This document shows, in pieces, positions 50,491 through 58,712 of a DNA stretch of 64,000 bases; the stretch's first letter is position 1; each line of letters starts with the position of its first letter. The notes beneath the pieces were generated by a model. The model was not told where the DNA came from, searched no databases, and worked only from the letters and a program-made list of their open reading frames with translations. Made by a program: the position numbers and the translations under genes. This stretch comes from Bacteroidota bacterium (GTDB taxonomy: Bacteria > Bacteroidota > Bacteroidia > Flavobacteriales_F > PHOS-HE28), in assembly GCA_029573495.1 (NCBI GenBank), contig JAKQEI010000300.1, positions 1-64,000 of the forward strand, in the 5' to 3' direction.

Positions 50491-52770
50491 ATGACCGATC
50501 GGACGGCAGGACGACGCAGCCGGAGGCGCTGGCTCATCGCACTTGGAGCGGTCATCATGGTCGTTCTCCTGTTGACGACGTTGCTCATTCCATTCCTACT
50601 GAAGCGCTACATCGAGTCCCACAGTGAGGAGTGGATCAATAGGAAGGTTACCATCGATCGGATCTTCCTGAACCCATTCACATTCCGGTACGCCATCACC
50701 GGGGTCACCTGTTACGAGCCGGAAAGCGAGGAGGTATTCGTCTCGTGGAAGAGCATAAGCGTGCGAAGTGATCTTTGGAAGGGCTTCCAAGAGAACAACT
50801 GGCGGTTCACCGGCCTGCGGATCGAGGCTCCGTACTTCCACATCATACAGAACGGCGACCGTTTCAACTTCAGCGACCTGCTCGAGCTAGGAAGCGCTGA
50901 TACGGCCGCGCCCGATGGATCCGCACCCGTGCATTTCAGCATGGAAGACATCGTGCTGAACGATGGTCGCCTCGACTATCAGAGCGATGTGCTCGCCGCC
51001 CCTGTCGGGATCATGAACCTCAAGGCCACAAGTACCATCATCTCTTCGGAGAATGCACGGATGGACTTCGGCCTGGGCTTCGACCTGAACGATGGTGGGC
51101 GACTGGACGGTGGCTTCATGCTGGATACAGAGCGATCACTCTATGCTGTCGATGCCGAACTGAAGGCCTTTGCCATGCCGCAGTTACTGCCTTACCTCCA
51201 GGACTTCTTTACCTGTGCTGCGCTGGAAGGCGCCATGGACCTGAAGCTGGATCTTGTCGACAGCTATTTGGATAGCACGAGTTTGAAGCTCAGTGCCAGC
51301 CTTGATCTGCGTGACATCCTGCTGTCCGACCCGAACGGCGACAAGCTCTTCGGGCTCACCAGCGCGACAGCCCGCCTGGACACCCTGGTGGCGAGCGACG
51401 AGCGGGTGGATATGGGCGAAGTGGTCCTGGATGGCGCGGACCTGAAGTTCGTGATGCTCGCTGACGGGACGGACAATTGGACACGGTTGTTGGAACTGGA
51501 CACTACGGCGGTCGCTGGAGATAGCATCAACACACAACTTCAGGCCAGCGAGAGCAATGTATTCGTACTACTGGCGGACTACATCAGCTATCTAGGCGAA
51601 CAGATCGTGGCGAGCGACTACACGGCGAAGAAGTTGGCGCTGATCAATAGCGCCGTTCAGTTCGAGGACAACACCCCTGCGCAGCCGTTCCGCTATGCGA
51701 TAACGGCGATCAATGTGAGCGCCAACCGGATCACCAGTGATGACGAGGCCGGGAAGGTCACGGCCAGCGCGGTGTTGCAGGAGAACGGCCGGTTGAAGGC
51801 CGATGCGGTCTTCGATCCCAGGAACATCCGCAACGTGAAGGTGGACCTGACGGTGGACGATCTGGCGTTGAACCATCTGGACGCGTACGGGCGATGGTAT
51901 GCTGCGCATCCGCTTGAAGATGGGCGCTTGCATTACATGACGAAGACGGTGGTGCAGGATGGCAGGATCGATTCGCAGAACCACCTGCGCGTGGACAAGA
52001 TGAAGGTGGGGAAGAAGGTGGACGAGCATGATCCGGGGATCTTCGTTCTCCCCTTGCGGCTGGCGGTGGGCTTGCTGAAGGATGTGAACGGCGTGGTGGA
52101 ACTTGATGTGCCCGTGAAGGGCGACCTGAAGGATCCCGAGTTCAAGGTGTGGCCCATCGTCTGGCAAGTGCTCAAGAACCTGCTGGTCAAGGCCGCTTCC
52201 GCACCTGGTCGCTTGCTGGTGCGCGCCTTTGAAGGGGCCGACGAGAGTGACCTGGAAAGTGTGCGCTTCGCGTACCTGCAACATGGACCCGCGGATCCGC
52301 AGGAGAAGACGCTGAAACAACTCGCGTCCGCACTGAAGTCCAAGCCTGGGCTCCTGGTGGATCTGGTACCCATCGTCGATGTCCCGGCCGAAGCTCGGGA
52401 GGTGGCGGTGTTCCACGCGAAGCAGGCCTTCCTCTTCCCTGGGAAGCCGACCCTTGATGGTGCGGATAGTACGCGTGTGTTGGAATTGAGCGCGCGCGAC
52501 CCTGCCTTCACCGCGTACGTGGAACAGCGAACGGCATCCATGGATGGCAAGTCACTGCATGATCGTTGTCTGGGCTTGCTCGGTTCCAACGAGGCGGACC
52601 GGATCGTGGGCGAGATCGAGTATGCACGGCGCGAGAGCACCATGCAGTTCCTGCTGGCCCAGGGTGTTCCGGCAGGTCGGGTACGCTACCGCGAAGGCAC
52701 GGCTGAGGAGCTGGCCGGGCAGCGCGGAGTACCCGGGTATCGGTTCGTGTATGACGTGGGGGATGAGTGA
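50491..52770 (+). CDS. DUF748/AsmA-like membrane-anchored protein
   Basis: A 759-residue protein. The ATG at 50491 gives a basic N-terminus (MTDRTAGRRSRRRW) and one membrane anchor (LIALGAVIMVVLLLTTLLIPFLL). The start of the large extracytoplasmic part, YIESHSEEWINRKVTIDRIFLNPFTFRY, is typical of DUF748 proteins, relatives of AsmA. Blocks such as VKVDLTVDDLALNHLDAYGRWYAAHPLEDGRLHY and DVPVKGDLKDPEFKVWPIVWQVLKNLL also fit. AsmA-like proteins form long periplasmic beta grooves that carry phospholipids to the outer membrane. Whether this one does is inferred. Confidence 0.85.
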   Translation: MTDRTAGRRSRRRWLIALGAVIMVVLLLTTLLIPFLLKRYIESHSEEWINRKVTIDRIFLNPFTFRYAITGVTCYEPESEEVFVSWKSISVRSDLWKGFQENNWRFTGLRIEAPYFHIIQNGDRFNFSDLLELGSADTAAPDGSAPVHFSMEDIVLNDGRLDYQSDVLAAPVGIMNLKATSTIISSENARMDFGLGFDLNDGGRLDGGFMLDTERSLYAVDAELKAFAMPQLLPYLQDFFTCAALEGAMDLKLDLVDSYLDSTSLKLSASLDLRDILLSDPNGDKLFGLTSATARLDTLVASDERVDMGEVVLDGADLKFVMLADGTDNWTRLLELDTTAVAGDSINTQLQASESNVFVLLADYISYLGEQIVASDYTAKKLALINSAVQFEDNTPAQPFRYAITAINVSANRITSDDEAGKVTASAVLQENGRLKADAVFDPRNIRNVKVDLTVDDLALNHLDAYGRWYAAHPLEDGRLHYMTKTVVQDGRIDSQNHLRVDKMKVGKKVDEHDPGIFVLPLRLAVGLLKDVNGVVELDVPVKGDLKDPEFKVWPIVWQVLKNLLVKAASAPGRLLVRAFEGADESDLESVRFAYLQHGPADPQEKTLKQLASALKSKPGLLVDLVPIVDVPAEAREVAVFHAKQAFLFPGKPTLDGADSTRVLELSARDPAFTAYVEQRTASMDGKSLHDRCLGLLGSNEADRIVGEIEYARRESTMQFLLAQGVPAGRVRYREGTAEELAGQRGVPGYRFVYDVGDE

Positions 52771-52799
52771 CCCGACCAAGAGGCCGGCTTTCGGTCCCG

Positions 52800-52831
52800 T
52801 TTGGCGAATACCGCTGATCCTTCTACTTTTG
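52800..52831 (+). promoter_or_regulatory. Bacteroidota-type promoter for tRNA-Asn
   Basis: TTTG (52800-52803) and TACTTTTG (52824-52831) are separated by 20 bases, exact matches to both consensus elements. The tRNA 5' end lies 21 bases downstream. This is the best promoter in the window. Confidence 0.8.
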
Positions 52832-52852
52832 CCGTCCCTTAACCGGGTACCT

Positions 52853-52926
52853 TCCCTGGTAGCTCAGCTGGTTAGAGCACATGACTGTTAATCATGGGGT
52901 CGCTGGTTCAAGTCCAGCCCGGGGAG
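52853..52926 (+). tRNA. tRNA-Asn (anticodon GTT)
   Basis: A full cloverleaf: acceptor TCCCTGG pairs with CCGGGGA (one G-T pair), D arm GCTC/GAGC, anticodon stem CATGA/TCATG around CTGTTAA with anticodon GTT, five-base variable region, T stem GCTGG/CCAGC. The discriminator base is G, as expected for Asn. CCA is not encoded (CAT follows), in contrast to tRNA-Cys in the same window. Confidence 0.97.
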
Positions 52927-52933
52927 CATCAAG

Positions 52934-52960
52934 AGAGAGCCGCCAGCGCGGCTCTCTTTG
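52934..52960 (+). terminator. Intrinsic terminator after tRNA-Asn
   Basis: A perfect 10-bp stem, AGAGAGCCGC and GCGGCTCTCT, with loop CAGC begins 8 bases after the tRNA and is followed by TTG. Together with the promoter it makes tRNA-Asn a single-gene unit. The PfkB gene starts 31 bases later. Confidence 0.8.
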
Positions 52961-52990
52961 TTCCAGGCCATAACCGAACGCATCAGGACC

Positions 52991-53920
52991 ATGCAGCTCA
53001 TCACCGTAGGAACCGTCGCTTTTGACCGCATTGAAACCCCTTTCGGCGTGGCCGAGAAGACCGTGGGCGGTGCCGCCACCTACATCAGCCTGGCCGCTTC
53101 GGTCTTCCTGGACAAAATGGGACTGGTGAGCGTGGTCGGTGATGATTTCCCGGAGCCCGTGATGCAGCAGCTCCGCGACCGCGGGGTCGACCTTGGCGGC
53201 CTGGAGGTGCTGAAGGGCAAGGAGAGCTTCTTCTGGGCCGGACGCTACCACTACGACATGAACAGTCGGGATACGTTGGAAACGCGCCTGAACGTCCTGC
53301 TGGAGCTGGACCCCAAGCTTCCGGAGGCGTATCGGAAAGCACCGTACGTGATGCTCGGCAACCTTGACCCCACGGTGCAGGGCAAGGTGCTTGATCAGAT
53401 GGAGCAGCGTCCTGCCCTGGTGGCCATGGACACCATGAACTTCTGGATGGACAGTGCGCTGGAGAAGTTGAAGGAGGTGATCGCGCGGGTGGACATCCTT
53501 ACGATCAACGATGCGGAAGCACGCCAACTGAGCGGTGAACACAGCCTGGTCAAGGCTGCCGGCAAGATCCTGGCGATGGGCCCCAAGTACCTGGTGGTGA
53601 AGAAGGGTGAGCACGGTGCGCTGCTCTTCGGCCAGGGCCGTGTCTTCTTCGCCCCCGCGCTGCCGCTGGAGGATGTGATCGACCCCACCGGTGCCGGCGA
53701 TACGTTCGCGGGTGGCTTCATCGGTTACCTGGCGCGCACCCAGGACCACAGTTTCGACAACCTCAAGCGCGCCATCATCGTGGGTAGCGCCATGGCCAGC
53801 TTCACCTGCGAGAAGTTCGGTATTGAACGACTCGCCGAGGTGAGCCGCGAGGACATCGATCAGCGCATCCAGCAGTTCGTTGAACTGGTGGACTTCGATA
53901 TCGAGCTGGTGGAGAGCTGA
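52991..53920 (+). CDS. PfkB-family carbohydrate/nucleoside kinase
   Basis: A 309-residue sugar kinase. The ATG at 52991 (MQLITVGTVAFDRIETPFG) precedes the family pattern GGAATYISLAASVF (substrate-binding lid region) and the C-terminal ATP/anion-hole motif IDPTGAGDTFAGGFIGYLA with the catalytic Asp. The substrate cannot be read from motifs; ribokinase- and adenosine-kinase-like enzymes are both possible. It ends 4 bases from the convergent superoxide dismutase gene. Confidence 0.9.
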   Translation: MQLITVGTVAFDRIETPFGVAEKTVGGAATYISLAASVFLDKMGLVSVVGDDFPEPVMQQLRDRGVDLGGLEVLKGKESFFWAGRYHYDMNSRDTLETRLNVLLELDPKLPEAYRKAPYVMLGNLDPTVQGKVLDQMEQRPALVAMDTMNFWMDSALEKLKEVIARVDILTINDAEARQLSGEHSLVKAAGKILAMGPKYLVVKKGEHGALLFGQGRVFFAPALPLEDVIDPTGAGDTFAGGFIGYLARTQDHSFDNLKRAIIVGSAMASFTCEKFGIERLAEVSREDIDQRIQQFVELVDFDIELVES

Positions 53921-53924
53921 TCGC

Positions 53925-54674
53925 TCACGCCATCCGCTTCGCCACCTCGTCCCAGTTCACGACCTGCCACCAGTTGGCGACGTATTCGTTGCGCTTGTTC
54001 TGGTACTTGAGGTAGTAGGCGTGTTCCCACACGTCGAGGCCGAGCAGGGGGGTCCCCCTCAGCTCGCTCACGTCCATCAATGGGCTATCCTGGTTCGGGG
54101 TGGACCCGATGGCCAGTTCACCATTGCGCTCCACGAGCCAGGCCCAACCGCTACCGAAGCGTTTCATGGCGGCATCGGTGAAGGCGTCCTTGAACTTGTC
54201 GAAGGATCCGAAGCCGGCGTTCAATGCGTCAAGCACCTTCCCCTCGGGCGACCCCTTGCCACCCGGGCCCATCACCTGCCAGAAGAAGTTGTGGTTCCAC
54301 GTGCCACCGGCGTTGTTGCGCACCTTGGCACTGAAGCTGCCCACGCGTGCGAGCAGGTCCATCTCATCTTTCGCCGCGACACCCTCCGCCACGATCGCCT
54401 CGTTCACGTTCTTCACGTAAGCCGCGTGGTGTTTGGTGTAGTGGATCTCCATGGTGCGCGCATCGACGGAGGGCTCCAGCGCGGGATAGTCGTAGGGCAG
54501 CGCGATCTGGGCCAGTTGCAGCGCAGGGGAGGTCGGGGTGGTCTCCGTTGTGACCGCTTCCGATGTCGGAGCCTCCGGGGCATTGCAGGAAGCCACACTT
54601 GCCAACACCGGTCCGCCGACCAGTGCACCGACCGAGACTTTCAAGGAGCGGGAAAGGAATTGTTTGCGGTCCAT
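53925..54674 (-). CDS. Exported iron/manganese superoxide dismutase
   Basis: A 249-residue Fe/Mn SOD (superoxide to peroxide and oxygen). The enzyme domain (about 50-249) is normal: ALPYDYPALEPSVDARTMEIHYTKHHAAYVKN, GGTWNHNFFW, GSGWAWLV and the metal-ligand motif DVWEHAYYLKYQNKR. What is unusual is the N-terminal extension MDRKQFLSRSLKVSVGALVG ending in a lipobox-like VASC. This suggests export as a lipoprotein, possibly by the Tat route, whereas most family members are cytoplasmic. The ATG at 54674 is 5 bases after a -7-like TACCTTGG, implying a very short leader. Confidence 0.92.
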   Translation of the reverse strand: MDRKQFLSRSLKVSVGALVGGPVLASVASCNAPEAPTSEAVTTETTPTSPALQLAQIALPYDYPALEPSVDARTMEIHYTKHHAAYVKNVNEAIVAEGVAAKDEMDLLARVGSFSAKVRNNAGGTWNHNFFWQVMGPGGKGSPEGKVLDALNAGFGSFDKFKDAFTDAAMKRFGSGWAWLVERNGELAIGSTPNQDSPLMDVSELRGTPLLGLDVWEHAYYLKYQNKRNEYVANWWQVVNWDEVAKRMA

Positions 54675-54795
54675 GGCACCAAGGTAAGGCGCGTGAGGGG
54701 GCAGCGGCGAAGATGGGATCCACGAAGAGACGCGGCGCCGCGGTGGATGGGTTCGCGACCACCTGCGCTGGAACGCCCGGCCCATGCGGTCGGCG

Positions 54796-55305
54796 TCAGC
54801 CGAAGCTCACCAGGAGCTGCCCCTTTTCCACGGCCTTGCCCTTCGCAGCGTGCACCGCGCTCACGGTGGCATCACCCGGGGCCTTGATCAGGTTCTCCAT
54901 CTTCATCGCTTCCAGGACGAGGATGGGGTCGTTCTTCTTGACGGCATCCCCGGGCTTCACGAGGATGTTGAGCACCATGCCGGGCATCGGGGCCTTGATC
55001 TCCTTCACCTTGGCCGCGCCCCTGTCCAGCCCGAGCGTCTGCATCAACCGTGAACGATCATCCTGCAGCTGCACGGTGTACGTGTGCGCACCGATGCGGA
55101 GCCTTACCGTTCCGTTCTCCTTGTCCTCCTTCAGGACCAGCACACGGTGACTGCGGCCGTTCCGGACCAGGCTGAAGGTGGAGGGTCCGGTACGCACCAG
55201 ATCGGCAGCACCCTCACCAGCGGGCACCCAGGGAGCCGAGGGGGAGGTCCGTTCCAGTACGATGGCGTCCTTGTGGGTGTTGATCGTCGCGAAGAGCTTG
55301 GCCAT
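54796..55305 (-). CDS. Biotin carboxyl carrier (biotinyl domain) protein
   Basis: A 169-residue protein whose C-terminal 75 residues are a biotinyl domain with the modification site EAMKMEN (Lys135). The N-terminal ~95 residues (FSLVRNGRSHRVLVLKEDK, RIGAHTYTVQLQD) resemble the linker/assembly domain of acyl-CoA carboxylase alpha-chain C-termini. It therefore fits the stand-alone carrier subunit of a propionyl/acyl-CoA carboxylase better than the AccB of fatty-acid synthesis. No carboxylase or transferase gene is adjacent. TATCTTCG on the minus strand (55331-55324) is a near -7 element. Confidence 0.87.
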   Translation of the reverse strand: MAKLFATINTHKDAIVLERTSPSAPWVPAGEGAADLVRTGPSTFSLVRNGRSHRVLVLKEDKENGTVRLRIGAHTYTVQLQDDRSRLMQTLGLDRGAAKVKEIKAPMPGMVLNILVKPGDAVKKNDPILVLEAMKMENLIKAPGDATVSAVHAAKGKAVEKGQLLVSFG

Positions 55306-55337
55306 GGTGGTGCGATGGGCGAGCGAAGATAGGCGTG

Positions 55338-55805
55338 TCAGAGCAGGGTCCCGGGCTTCTCCTCATAGCCTTCATCCACGGCGAGCACGCTCTGGTTCCG
55401 TGCCGCCACCGCCAACTGATCGCAGAGTTCGTTGAGGGGATGGCCGTTGTGCCCCCGGATCCATTCGAACCGCACGTTGTGCCTGCGATACACCTGAAGG
55501 AAGCGCTTCCACAGGTCCGGGTTCTTCACCTTGGCCCAGCGCTTCTTCTCCCAGCCAAAGAGCCAGCCTTGTTCCACCGCATCCACCACGTACTTGCTGT
55601 CGCTCACCACCAGCACATCGTGGCCGTCCCCCTTCAAGGCCTCCAGCGCGGCGATCACCGCCAGCAGCTCCATGCGGTTGTTGGTCGTGAGCCGGTAACC
55701 GCCCCACAGTTCCTTGCGGTGCTTGCCGCTCTCCAGCACGGCTCCATAGCCACCCGGACCGGGATTGCCGCTGGCGGCACCGTCGGTGTGGATGGTGATC
55801 TTCAT
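55338..55805 (-). CDS. rnhA: Ribonuclease HI
   Basis: A 155-residue RNase H that cuts RNA in RNA-DNA hybrids. The catalytic carboxylates are in IHTDGAASGNPGPGGYG, NRMELLAVIAALEAL, VVSDSKYVVDAV and GHPLNELCDQLA. Length matches E. coli RNase HI (155). Its start overlaps the marC stop by four bases (ATGA). Confidence 0.95.
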   Translation of the reverse strand: MKITIHTDGAASGNPGPGGYGAVLESGKHRKELWGGYRLTTNNRMELLAVIAALEALKGDGHDVLVVSDSKYVVDAVEQGWLFGWEKKRWAKVKNPDLWKRFLQVYRRHNVRFEWIRGHNGHPLNELCDQLAVAARNQSVLAVDEGYEEKPGTLL

Positions 55806-56413
55806 TCGTTCGGGAACAACTGGGTGATGTTCGCCGCGAAGAGCTTGACGGCAATGGCGAGGAGGATGACGCCGAAGGCCTTCTTGATCACGATAAGGCC
55901 GACGCGCCCCAGCAGGCGCTCGATCCGTGAGGTGAGCAGGAGCACGAGCGTCACCGGGATCATGTTGAGGATGATCGCGATGAGGATGTTGACGCTGTCG
56001 AACTCGGCACGCAAGGAAAGGATGGTGGTGATGGAGCCCGCACCTGCGATCACCGGAAAGGCCAGTGGCACGATGCTGTACACCTTGTTATCGTCCTTGC
56101 CATCGGTAAGGCCGGGCGCGGAAAGATCCTCCTTGAAGAGCCGCACACCGAGGATCATCTCCAGGGCGATGAAGAACAACACGAGCGCGCCGGCCACGGC
56201 GAAGGAGCGCACGTCGATGCCCAGCAGATGGAGGATCCCTTCACCCAGATAAAGGAAGGTGATCATGATCCCCAGGCTCACCAGCACGGCACGCGCAGGG
56301 TAGATCTTGCCCGCCTTTTCCCGTACTTGAAGGACCAGCGGGATGCTACCCACCACATCGATCACGGCGAAGAGGATGAGGAAGGCCTTGATGATCTGTC
56401 CGAGGTCGAACAT
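55802..56413 (-). CDS. MarC family integral membrane protein
   Basis: A 203-residue inner-membrane protein with six hydrophobic segments (IIKAFLILFAVIDVVGSIPLVL, LVSLGIMITFLYLG, SFAVAGALVLFFIALEMILGV, IVPLAFPVIAGAGSITTIL, ILIAIILNMIPVTLVLLLTS, AFGVILLAIAVKLF). The LAFPVIAGAGSITT signature is typical of the MarC/NAAT family. Transport function is uncertain in this family. ATG 56413 is preferred over the earlier 56428. Co-transcribed with rnhA. Confidence 0.9.
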   Translation of the reverse strand: MFDLGQIIKAFLILFAVIDVVGSIPLVLQVREKAGKIYPARAVLVSLGIMITFLYLGEGILHLLGIDVRSFAVAGALVLFFIALEMILGVRLFKEDLSAPGLTDGKDDNKVYSIVPLAFPVIAGAGSITTILSLRAEFDSVNILIAIILNMIPVTLVLLLTSRIERLLGRVGLIVIKKAFGVILLAIAVKLFAANITQLFPNE

Positions 56414-56433
56414 GCCACAAAAGTGCACAGCCC

Positions 56434-57015
56434 TTATCCGACCACCGCGGAGGAACGCCTTACGATCTCCTCCACCACCTGTGGGAAGTGGGCGTGCTCC
56501 AGGTCATGGATCCGCTCGGCCAGTGTGGTGGCCGTATCCCCAGGAAGCACCGGGCAGCGGAACTGTGCGATGTGCTCCCCTTCGTCGTAGCGTTCATCCA
56601 CATAATGGATGGTGATGCCGCTTTCCTTCTCCCCGGCGGCCAGGACGGCCTGGTGAACATGTTGGCCGAACATGCCCCGGCCCCCGAACTTGGGCAGGAG
56701 CGCAGGGTGCAGGTTGATGATGCGTTCCGGGAAGGCCTTCACCAGCTCGGCGGGGATCAGCCGAAGGAAGCCGGCGAGCACGAGGAGGTCCACCTGCTGA
56801 CCCTGCAATTCACGCAGGACCGCCCCGGTGCGCAGCAATGCGCCATTGAACAGGTAGAGCGGAACGCCCATGTCCCACGCGCGTTGCACCACATGCGCCT
56901 GTGGGCGGTCGCTACCGATGAGCACCACCTCGGCATGGGGGTGCCCGGTGAAGTGCTCCACCAAGCGCTGGGCGTTGCTCCCGTTCCCCGATGCCAGGAT
57001 GCCGATCCGTACCAT
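56434..57015 (-). CDS. purN: Phosphoribosylglycinamide formyltransferase (PurN)
   Basis: A 193-residue GAR transformylase of purine synthesis, using 10-formyl-THF. The ATG at 57015 (MVRIGILASGNGSNAQ) is standard; the longer frame to 57141 has no homology. Motifs: the formyl-transfer Asn/His in INLHPALLPKFGG, the HYVDERYDEGEHI segment with the catalytic Asp, and a C-terminal LAERIHDLEHAHFPQVVE. Divergent from acpP, so the 188 bases between hold two promoters. Confidence 0.95.
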   Translation of the reverse strand: MVRIGILASGNGSNAQRLVEHFTGHPHAEVVLIGSDRPQAHVVQRAWDMGVPLYLFNGALLRTGAVLRELQGQQVDLLVLAGFLRLIPAELVKAFPERIINLHPALLPKFGGRGMFGQHVHQAVLAAGEKESGITIHYVDERYDEGEHIAQFRCPVLPGDTATTLAERIHDLEHAHFPQVVEEIVRRSSAVVG

Positions 57016-57147
57016 TTTGAACCGGGAGCGAAGATCGGGCAGACCGGCCAGCCGTTGGTCGGGAGATCGGCCCGTTGATGGAAACGGCTGAACATCAGTT
57101 CCGGACGCGCAGGATAATCTCCATTCGAACGGCTTGCGCACGTAGGC

Positions 57148-57175
57148 TTGCGCATGTGAAAATGTCGTTCCTTTG
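57148..57175 (+). promoter_or_regulatory. Candidate promoter for acpP
   Basis: TTG (57148-57150) and TTCCTTTG (57168-57175) are separated by 17 bases. The -7 element has one mismatch to TAnnTTTG. The acpP ATG is 28 bases downstream. Confidence 0.6.
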
Positions 57176-57203
57176 CAGCCTGTTCAACCAACAACGCACG
57201 GAC

Positions 57204-57440
57204 ATGTCGGATATCAAGTCAAGGGTCATCGCCATCATCGTGGACAAGCTCGGAGTCGATCAGGGCGAGGTCACACCTGAAGCGAGCTTTACGAACGACC
57301 TTGGCGCTGACAGCCTCGATACCGTCGAACTCATCATGGAGTTCGAGAAGGAGTTCAACATCGCCATTCCCGACGACCAGGCCGAGAAGATCCAGACCGT
57401 GGGTCAGGCTGTGGACTACGTCGAGAAGAACGCGAAGTAA
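57204..57440 (+). CDS. acpP: Acyl carrier protein
   Basis: A 78-residue acyl carrier protein of type II fatty-acid synthesis. The ATG at 57204 ([16 protein letters not shown]) is the normal start. The phosphopantetheine attachment site is Ser37 in [11 protein letters not shown]. Length and acidity are typical. It heads the acpP-fabF-rnc set, spaced 12 bases before fabF. Confidence 0.97.
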   Translation: MSDIKSRVIAIIVDKLGVDQGEVTPEASFTNDLGADSLDTVELIMEFEKEFNIAIPDDQAEKIQTVGQAVDYVEKNAK

Positions 57441-57452
57441 TCGTCGCAACGC

Positions 57453-58703
57453 ATGCAGCTCAGACGTGTGGTCGTCACCGGTCTGGGCGCGCTCACTCCC
57501 CTCGGGAACACCCACAAGGAGTACTGGGAGGGCCTGGTGAGCGGCCGTAGCGGAGCTGCGCCCATAACCCGCTTCGACGCCAGCAAGTTCAAGACACGGT
57601 TCGCCTGCGAGGTGAAGGGCTTCAACCCCGAAGACTTCATCGATCGCAAGGAGGCCCGTAAGATGGACCCCTATACCCAGTTCGCCGTGGTCTGTGCAGA
57701 CGAGGCGATGAAGGACAGCGGCCTCGACCTTGAAAAGGTGGAACGTGAACGTATCGGTGTGATCTGGGGTAGCGGCATCGGCGGCCTGAAGACGTTCCAG
57801 GACGAGTGCATCGCTTTCGGTAGAGGTGACGGCACACCGCGATTCAATCCGTTCTTCATCCCCAAGATGATCGCGGACAGCGCGGCCGGCCTCATCAGCA
57901 TGCGGCATGTCCTACGCGGCCCGAGCTACGTTACGGCCAGCGCTTGCGCATCGAGCAACAATTCGATGATCGATGCCTTCAATTACATCCGTCTCGGCAC
58001 TTGTGTGGCCGTGGTGACCGGTGGTAGTGAGGCGGCGATCTATGAGGCTGGCGTTGGTGGCTTCAATGCCCTGCACGCCATGAGCACGCGTAACGACGAC
58101 CCGGCCACGGCATCACGGCCCTACGACAAGGACCGCGATGGTTTCGTGCTCGGGGAGGGTGGCGCGGCCATCATCCTGGAGGACCTGGAACATGCGCTTG
58201 CGCGTGGCGCCCGGATCTATGCCGAGGTGATCGGCGGCGGCATGAGCAGCGACGCCTATCACATCACCGCACCACACCCGGATGGGCTGGGCGCGGAGCT
58301 GTGCATGAAGCATGCCCTCCACGACGCCGGGATCGCACCCTCGGAGATCGATTACATCAATACGCATGGCACCAGCACGCCCATCGGTGATCCGCAGGAG
58401 GTGAAGGCCATCCAGCGTCTCTTCGGCGAGCATGCCTATGAATTGAACATCAGCGCCACCAAGAGCATGACCGGGCACCTGCTCGGCGGGGCCGGTGCAG
58501 TGGAGGGGCTGGCCGCGATCATGGCCGTACACACGGATATCGTTCCGCCCACGATCAACCACTTCACCGACGACCCTGAGATCGACCCGAGGTTGAACTT
58601 CACGTTCAACACCGCACAGAAGCGGACCGTGAACGCCGCCATGAGCAATACCTTCGGGTTCGGCGGCCACAACACGGCCGTGGTGTTCCGCAAGTACCGG
58701 TAG
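57453..58703 (+). CDS. fabF: 3-oxoacyl-ACP synthase II
   Basis: A 416-residue beta-ketoacyl-ACP synthase (KAS II) that elongates fatty acids. The catalytic Cys lies in TASACASSNNSM, and the two His in NTHGTSTPIGD and KSMTGHLLGGAGAVEG. Length is typical. The Ser/Asn residues after the catalytic Cys (CASSNN) differ from E. coli FabF. The gene order acpP-fabF-rnc is widely conserved and found here intact. Confidence 0.97.
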   Translation: MQLRRVVVTGLGALTPLGNTHKEYWEGLVSGRSGAAPITRFDASKFKTRFACEVKGFNPEDFIDRKEARKMDPYTQFAVVCADEAMKDSGLDLEKVERERIGVIWGSGIGGLKTFQDECIAFGRGDGTPRFNPFFIPKMIADSAAGLISMRHVLRGPSYVTASACASSNNSMIDAFNYIRLGTCVAVVTGGSEAAIYEAGVGGFNALHAMSTRNDDPATASRPYDKDRDGFVLGEGGAAIILEDLEHALARGARIYAEVIGGGMSSDAYHITAPHPDGLGAELCMKHALHDAGIAPSEIDYINTHGTSTPIGDPQEVKAIQRLFGEHAYELNISATKSMTGHLLGGAGAVEGLAAIMAVHTDIVPPTINHFTDDPEIDPRLNFTFNTAQKRTVNAAMSNTFGFGGHNTAVVFRKYR

Positions 58704-58712
58704 TCCCACCGC

